A stretch of DNA of 52,584 bases, taken from Nostoc favosum CHAB5714. Its GTDB lineage: Bacteria; Cyanobacteriota; Cyanobacteriia; Cyanobacteriales; Nostocaceae. Positions 49,174 through 52,584 of the stretch are shown piece after piece. The notes below the pieces were generated by a model, which made no database searches, had not been told where the DNA came from, and saw only the letters and a list, made by a program, of their open reading frames with translations. The stretch is taken from positions 1-52,584 of the forward strand of contig NZ_JAIVFQ010000053.1 of assembly GCF_020829495.1 (NCBI RefSeq), read 5' to 3'. The translations under genes were made by a program, and so were the position numbers. Position 1 is the stretch's first letter. The number at the start of each line of letters is the position of its first letter.

Positions 49174-50892
49174 ATGTTTAGTTTCTTTCGTTGGCCATCA
49201 GCAAGGGTTGCTTTAGTAGTTCTGGGAATGACAGCTGCTACAATAACTCCCCTAGTAATTTCTGCCCCAGCTTCATCTCAAAATACTGTCCCATCTGCAA
49301 CACCATCACCTGAAACACAATCACCTGCGACACCCTCGCCTACTTCAACAGTAAACTTGTCTGATGTTTCCTCAGATTATTGGGCGCGTCCCTTCATTCA
49401 AGCTTTAGCTGACAATAACGTGATTACTGGCTTTCCTGATGGCAGCTTTAGGCCGAATCAAGGTGTGACTCGTGCTGAGTTTGCCGCCCTAATTCAAAAA
49501 GCTTTCCCTAACCAAAATCGAGTTCGGCAATTAAGCGCAGGTGGATTTAAGGATGTTCCTGCTGGCTATTGGGCGGCTTCTGCAATTCAGAACGCCTACG
49601 AAACTGGATTTCTGGCAGGCTATCCTGGGAACGTGTTTAGACCAACTGAACAAATACCGAAGGTACAGGCGATCGTTGCTTTAACGAATGGTTTGGGTTT
49701 AACTGCTAGTAGCACTGGAGCCAGTAGTGACCTCAGCACCTACTACACCGACGCCTCAGCTATCCCGAACTATGCTGTTAGTAGTGTGACAATAGCAACA
49801 CAATCTAATATTGTTGTTAATTATCCAGATATAAAACAACTCAATCCGCAACAGCCCCTGACTCGTGCTGAAGCTGCGGCACTCTTATATCAAGCTTTGG
49901 CTAGACAGGGAAGGGTGCAACCCATTGCTAGCAATCTTCCAGCTAGTCAATATATTGTCGGTGGAACTGCTGGCGGCACTCAAACTGGTAATGATATTGT
50001 TTCTCTTGCTGCATCCAGTACTTCTTTGACAACTCTGACTTCTTTATTAAAGACAGCTGGTTTAACAGATATTCTTCAACAGCCTGGCCCTTATACAGTC
50101 TTCGCTCCCACCGATCAAGCATTTGCTGCTTTGCCTGCTGCTACCCTAGAGCAGTTACAGCAACCAGAAAATAGAGAAGCATTGATTAAGATTTTGAGAT
50201 ATCATGTGGTTCCTGGTGCAGTAACTTCTAGTCAACTCTCGGCTGGAGAACTGAGAACCTCTGAAGAAAGCCCTGTAAATATTCAAATAGATCGGACTAA
50301 TAATCAAGTCACGGTGAATAATGCCCAAGTTATCCAGGCGGATGTCCAAGCTAGCAATGGTGTTATCCATGCAATTAACCAAGTCCTCGTCCCGCCTGAT
50401 ATTAACATCAGTCAGTTAAATCAGCCGCCAACAGGAACCACAGATGGTACAACGCCTGAGGTAACGCCAGGTAGAACTACTCTTGGTGGGCCTAGCTATA
50501 TTGGTGTTGCTGGTAACATTGGTTTGAGTGGCAGCGATACAGCTCTGAGCGACGGTAACTTTGCAGCAATCAGCAAAATTGGTCTGACACGCAATATATC
50601 AGTGCGACCATCGGTGATCTTTGGAGATGATACACTGTTTATGGTTCCCTTGACTTTGGATTTTTCTCCCCGCACAGCAGGGTCGGTGGGCGAAAGAACC
50701 TTCGCTATATCTCCTTATATTGGTGCTGGTGTCGCCATTGAAGTTAATCTCGATACTGATTTTGGATTACTGCTAACTGGTGGTGTAGACCTTCCTATTG
50801 GTTCTCGATTTACGGTGACAGGTGCTGTAAATGCTGCTTTTCTGGATGAAACTGATGTAGGGCTACTATTAGGACTTGGCTACAATTTCTAA
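49174..50892 (+). CDS. SLH-domain and fasciclin-domain outer-membrane protein
   Basis: A 572-residue exported protein. Residues 1-36 are a signal peptide ending near Ala-Ser-Ser-Gln, followed by a Pro/Ser/Thr-rich linker. Three SLH domains cover 60-250 (Asp-Val-Ser-Ser-Asp-Tyr-Trp-Ala; Gly-Phe-Pro-Asp-Gly-Ser-Phe-Arg-Pro). A fasciclin (FAS1) adhesion domain covers 268-402 (Thr-Val-Phe-Ala-Pro-Thr-Asp-Gln-Ala-Phe; Tyr-His-Val-Val-Pro-Gly; Ala-Ile-Asn-Gln-Val-Leu). Residues 430-572 are Gly-rich alternating strands ending in Leu-Gly-Tyr-Asn-Phe, like a small beta-barrel or sheet with the terminal Phe used for outer-membrane insertion. Likely an envelope adhesion or tethering protein. Confidence 0.88.
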   Translation: MFSFFRWPSARVALVVLGMTAATITPLVISAPASSQNTVPSATPSPETQSPATPSPTSTVNLSDVSSDYWARPFIQALADNNVITGFPDGSFRPNQGVTRAEFAALIQKAFPNQNRVRQLSAGGFKDVPAGYWAASAIQNAYETGFLAGYPGNVFRPTEQIPKVQAIVALTNGLGLTASSTGASSDLSTYYTDASAIPNYAVSSVTIATQSNIVVNYPDIKQLNPQQPLTRAEAAALLYQALARQGRVQPIASNLPASQYIVGGTAGGTQTGNDIVSLAASSTSLTTLTSLLKTAGLTDILQQPGPYTVFAPTDQAFAALPAATLEQLQQPENREALIKILRYHVVPGAVTSSQLSAGELRTSEESPVNIQIDRTNNQVTVNNAQVIQADVQASNGVIHAINQVLVPPDINISQLNQPPTGTTDGTTPEVTPGRTTLGGPSYIGVAGNIGLSGSDTALSDGNFAAISKIGLTRNISVRPSVIFGDDTLFMVPLTLDFSPRTAGSVGERTFAISPYIGAGVAIEVNLDTDFGLLLTGGVDLPIGSRFTVTGAVNAAFLDETDVGLLLGLGYNF

Positions 50893-51172
50893 GTAAATAG
50901 AAGTAAAACACGCGGTAGGGTAGGACAGATGTGCATTGGTGTCAACTTAATGTGAAACCCTTGTAAAGACTTGATATTGAGTTCACTCACTTAGCATCAT
51001 GATCCGCGTTACCCCACCCCAGTTTTGGCTTTAGACAAAACTTCCCCTCCCCGCTCTTCGGGAGGGGATTAAGGGGAGCCAGTGCGGTCTTGGGGTTCAC
51101 CTGCGTGGAGCATCTGGCGTGTGGGGTAAAACGCCAGTGGGATAAGCGTTTGAGCTTAAGTTTACACGTATG
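50893..51172. repeat. GC-rich palindromic repeats before MITE copy 5
   Basis: A relative of the ATATCATG core (CCCCTCCCCGCTCTTCGGGAGGGG at 51046-51067) without proper ends, carrying the nested CGCCAGATGC small repeat in inverse orientation at 51073-51121. No gene. Confidence 0.6.
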
Positions 51173-51319
51173 ATATCATGTCCGCATAAATAGTTACGCT
51201 AACCACAGTCATTACACCCCACCCCCAACCCCTCCCCGCTCTTCGGGAGGGGAGACAAAGCATAGCTTTGGCGGGGTGGGGTTCTTCGGGTTTCATAAGT
51301 AATCAAGCGGACATGATAT
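51173..51319. mobile_element. ATATCATG-family MITE, copy 5
   Basis: A 147-bp copy, ends ATATCATGTCCGC and GCGGACATGATAT, with the CGCTCTTCGGGAGGGG loop variant shared with the neighbouring repeat at 51046-51067. Confidence 0.85.
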
Positions 51320-51391
51320 GACAAATCTGCGCCCCTACTGTATTGCACCAAATTGAAAACAGCTATAATAGTAACTTGGCATCAAAGTGTA

Positions 51392-52057
51392 TTAAGGTCG
51401 CTTGATGGCTAAAGTAAGCCCATCAGCGATGGGGACAAGAGAGAGCGTTATTCGTTCGTCATGATGTAACTTATCGTTGAGCGCCCGGATAGCTTGGGTG
51501 CTTTCATCTTGATTTTGCTCTTCAGCAACTTGTCCTGACCACAAAACATTATCAATAGCAATCAATCCACCTGGACGCACCAATTGCAGCGATCGCTCAT
51601 AATATCCATCATAATTTTCTTTATCAGCATCAATAAAAGCAAAATCAAATGTCTCGGCTTGGCCAGTTGCTAATAGATGATCTAAAGTTTCTAAAGCTGG
51701 TGCCAATCGCAGATCGATTTTATCGGCAACCCCGGCTTGCTGCCAATACCGCCGGGCGATCGCAGTAAATTCTTCACTCACATCAGCAGCGATAATCTTC
51801 CCATCAGCAGGTAGTGCCAAAGCTACAGAAAGTGAGCTATAACCTGTAAATACTCCAACTTCCAGGGTTTTCTTGGCTCCAATGAGCTGCACCAAAAGTC
51901 TCATAAACTGCCCTTGTTCTGGTGAAATCTGCATTCCACTTCGGGGATGGCTGGCGGTTTCTTGGCGCAACTTCAAAAGAATCTCCGGTTCTCGCAGCGA
52001 GACGGACAAAAGATAATTATATAGTTGGTTATCAAGACCTATAGACTGTTTTGGCAT
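51392..52057 (-). CDS. class I SAM-dependent O-methyltransferase (CCoAOMT-like)
   Basis: A 221-residue methyltransferase of the caffeoyl-CoA/catechol OMT family. The SAM motif is Leu-Glu-Val-Gly-Val-Phe-Thr-Gly-Tyr-Ser, followed by Ile-Ala-Ala-Asp-Val (acidic ribose-binding). The metal site is Asp-Phe-Ala-Phe-Ile-Asp-Ala-Asp-Lys-Glu-Asn-Tyr and Ile-Asp-Asn-Val-Leu-Trp-Ser-Gly. Length and motif spacing are canonical, and it should methylate a vicinal diol using Mg2+. The acceptor is unknown; the Synechocystis homologue acts broadly on hydroxycinnamates in vitro. It is monocistronic. Confidence 0.92.
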   Translation of the reverse strand: MPKQSIGLDNQLYNYLLSVSLREPEILLKLRQETASHPRSGMQISPEQGQFMRLLVQLIGAKKTLEVGVFTGYSSLSVALALPADGKIIAADVSEEFTAIARRYWQQAGVADKIDLRLAPALETLDHLLATGQAETFDFAFIDADKENYDGYYERSLQLVRPGGLIAIDNVLWSGQVAEEQNQDESTQAIRALNDKLHHDERITLSLVPIADGLTLAIKRP

Positions 52058-52131
52058 GGTAGATGAGAGAATTGAAAGAATCTACAGTTATACTATTGCC
52101 CAAGAGTGGTTTATCAGGAATCCCAAGTGAG

Positions 52132-52277
52132 CAAACAATTTACTGCTATTAGGTGTTACTCCTAGTCATGTCCGCAAGCTCACTAGGTATCAAAGCAACA
52201 AAGGGTTTTGTCAGTATATACCACTTCGCAGTGAACAAGAAGCGGCAATTGCTGTTTACCAAGCTAATGAGCATTTA
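52132..52277 (+). pseudogene. unidentified gene remnant cut by MITE copy 6
   Basis: From about 52134 the frame reads Ala-Asn-Asn-Leu-Leu-Leu-Leu-Gly-Val-Thr-Pro-Ser-His-Val-Arg-Lys-Leu, then Tyr-Gln-Ser-Asn-Lys-Gly and Arg-Ser-Glu-Gln-Glu-Ala-Ala-Ile-Ala-Val-Tyr-Gln-Ala-Asn-Glu-His, running into the element at 52278. It looks like coding sequence with no start codon. I do not recognise it. Confidence 0.35.
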
Positions 52278-52435
52278 ATATCGTGTGCGAATAATTAGTT
52301 ATGATTCCCACAGTCATTGCACCCCACTCCTTATTCCCCTCCTCGCTTGCTCTTAGGGGAGACGAAGCGACGATTGTCGGGGTGGGGTTCTTCGGGTTTA
52401 ATAAGTAATCAAGCAGACATGATATCAGAGATATG
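52278..52435. mobile_element. ATATCATG-family MITE, copy 6 (diverged)
   Basis: Ends ATATCGTGTGCG and CAGACATGATAT are diverged from the consensus, and the core loop is CCCCTCCTCGCTTGCTCTTAGGGGAG with an extra CGACGATTGTCGG segment. Probably the oldest copy here. Confidence 0.8.
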
Positions 52436-52441
52436 TTAAGT

Positions 52442-52505
52442 GAACTACCCAACACCTATCTGAGTACAGATAGGGTGTGGGCTTCCGGTTTCAACGACAA
52501 CAGCC
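52442..52505 (-). ncRNA. probable omega-RNA / right end of second tnpB element
   Basis: Read on the minus strand: CCGGAAGCCCACACC, a CTATCTGTACTCAGATAG stem-loop, then GTGTTGGGTAGTTCAC ending at 52442. It matches the layout of the tnpB end at 16000-16051 with a different loop. Confidence 0.5.
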
Positions 52506-52584
52506 TTTCCACCTTGCGGTTTATTGGTCTTACGTTGCCTCGACACAGCAAGAACGGGGTTCCCTCCGTCCATAAATAATATCC
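52446..52584 (-). CDS. tnpB: TnpB, C-terminal part (second IS605-type element)
   Basis: The minus-strand frame enters from the window edge and ends at TAG 52446-52448: 45 residues with Asp-Gly-Gly-Asn-Pro-Val, Arg-Gln-Arg-Lys-Thr-Asn-Lys and Val-Val-Glu-Thr-Gly-Ser-Pro, resembling the variable tail after the zinc ribbon of TnpB. The RuvC residues would be outside the window. Assignment rests mainly on the shared right-end structure, since tails are poorly conserved. Confidence 0.6.

Overview
The window is chromosomal DNA of a filamentous cyanobacterium, most likely Nostocales (Nostoc/Tolypothrix/Calothrix type). The octamer GCGATCGC (HIP1) is frequent inside and outside genes. Tandem heptamers (GAGTTAG, AACTCCA, ATGACAA types) and small dispersed palindromes fill the spacers, and the gene set (SipA, SLH-domain outer-membrane proteins, phosphoketolase, Uma2 nucleases) is typical of that group. 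I used only the sequence; family assignments come from motif recognition, not searches.

Layout. 1-408: 3' end of an IS200 transposase abutting a beheaded HicB-like antitoxin. 0.6-4.4 kb: PGM1-like ATP-grasp ligase, stress-type SDR, small unknown protein. 4.75-5.9 kb: an mgtE magnesium-transporter pseudogene with a frameshift, two unrelated non-autonomous inserts with target duplications, and a lost C-terminal half. 5.9-7.6 kb: no gene, two small MITE-like elements. 7.65-11.1 kb: three PA14, two Calx-beta and one glucose/sorbosone dehydrogenase domain in one protein. 11.3-14.4 kb: flavin disulfide reductase and glutathione-dependent formaldehyde dehydrogenase. 14.8-16.05 kb: complete tnpB with a probable omega-RNA end. 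16.2-21.4 kb: avtA, rimM, a mazF toxin-antitoxin pair, xfp. 21.4-28.4 kb: minisatellites, a beta-helix/SLH protein, Uma2, a large membrane glycosyltransferase. 28.5-34.4 kb: SDR, S-formylglutathione hydrolase, a three-gene MNIO (DUF692) operon, potassium channel. 34.7-40.3 kb: deaminase, two-component system, Spy-like protein, SipA, peroxiredoxin, ModA. 40.6-47.9 kb: B12 radical SAM protein, cupin, isochorismatase-type hydrolase, amidohydrolase, CNT nucleoside transporter. 47.9-52.6 kb: receiver-domain relic, SLH/fasciclin protein, O-methyltransferase, and the 3' end of a second tnpB.

How genes work together. Formaldehyde detoxification is complete but split: the dehydrogenase (13.3 kb) makes S-formylglutathione and the hydrolase (30.1 kb) releases formate. 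The deaminase, hydrolase, amidohydrolase and nucleoside carrier suggest scavenging of nucleosides or N-heterocycles. The best candidate for an undescribed system is the operon at 33489-31026. It encodes a three-helix membrane protein of TIGR04222 type with a Ser/Gly/Cys repeat tail (10 Cys), an MNIO enzyme whose Shine-Dalgarno lies in the tail's last glycine codons, and a partner protein overlapping it. The natural hypothesis is that the tail is a membrane-tethered substrate for cysteine modification.

The spacers hold at least nine families of terminal-inverted-repeat elements. One (TIR ATATCATGTYCGC) has six copies here, and several elements carry readable target-site duplications.
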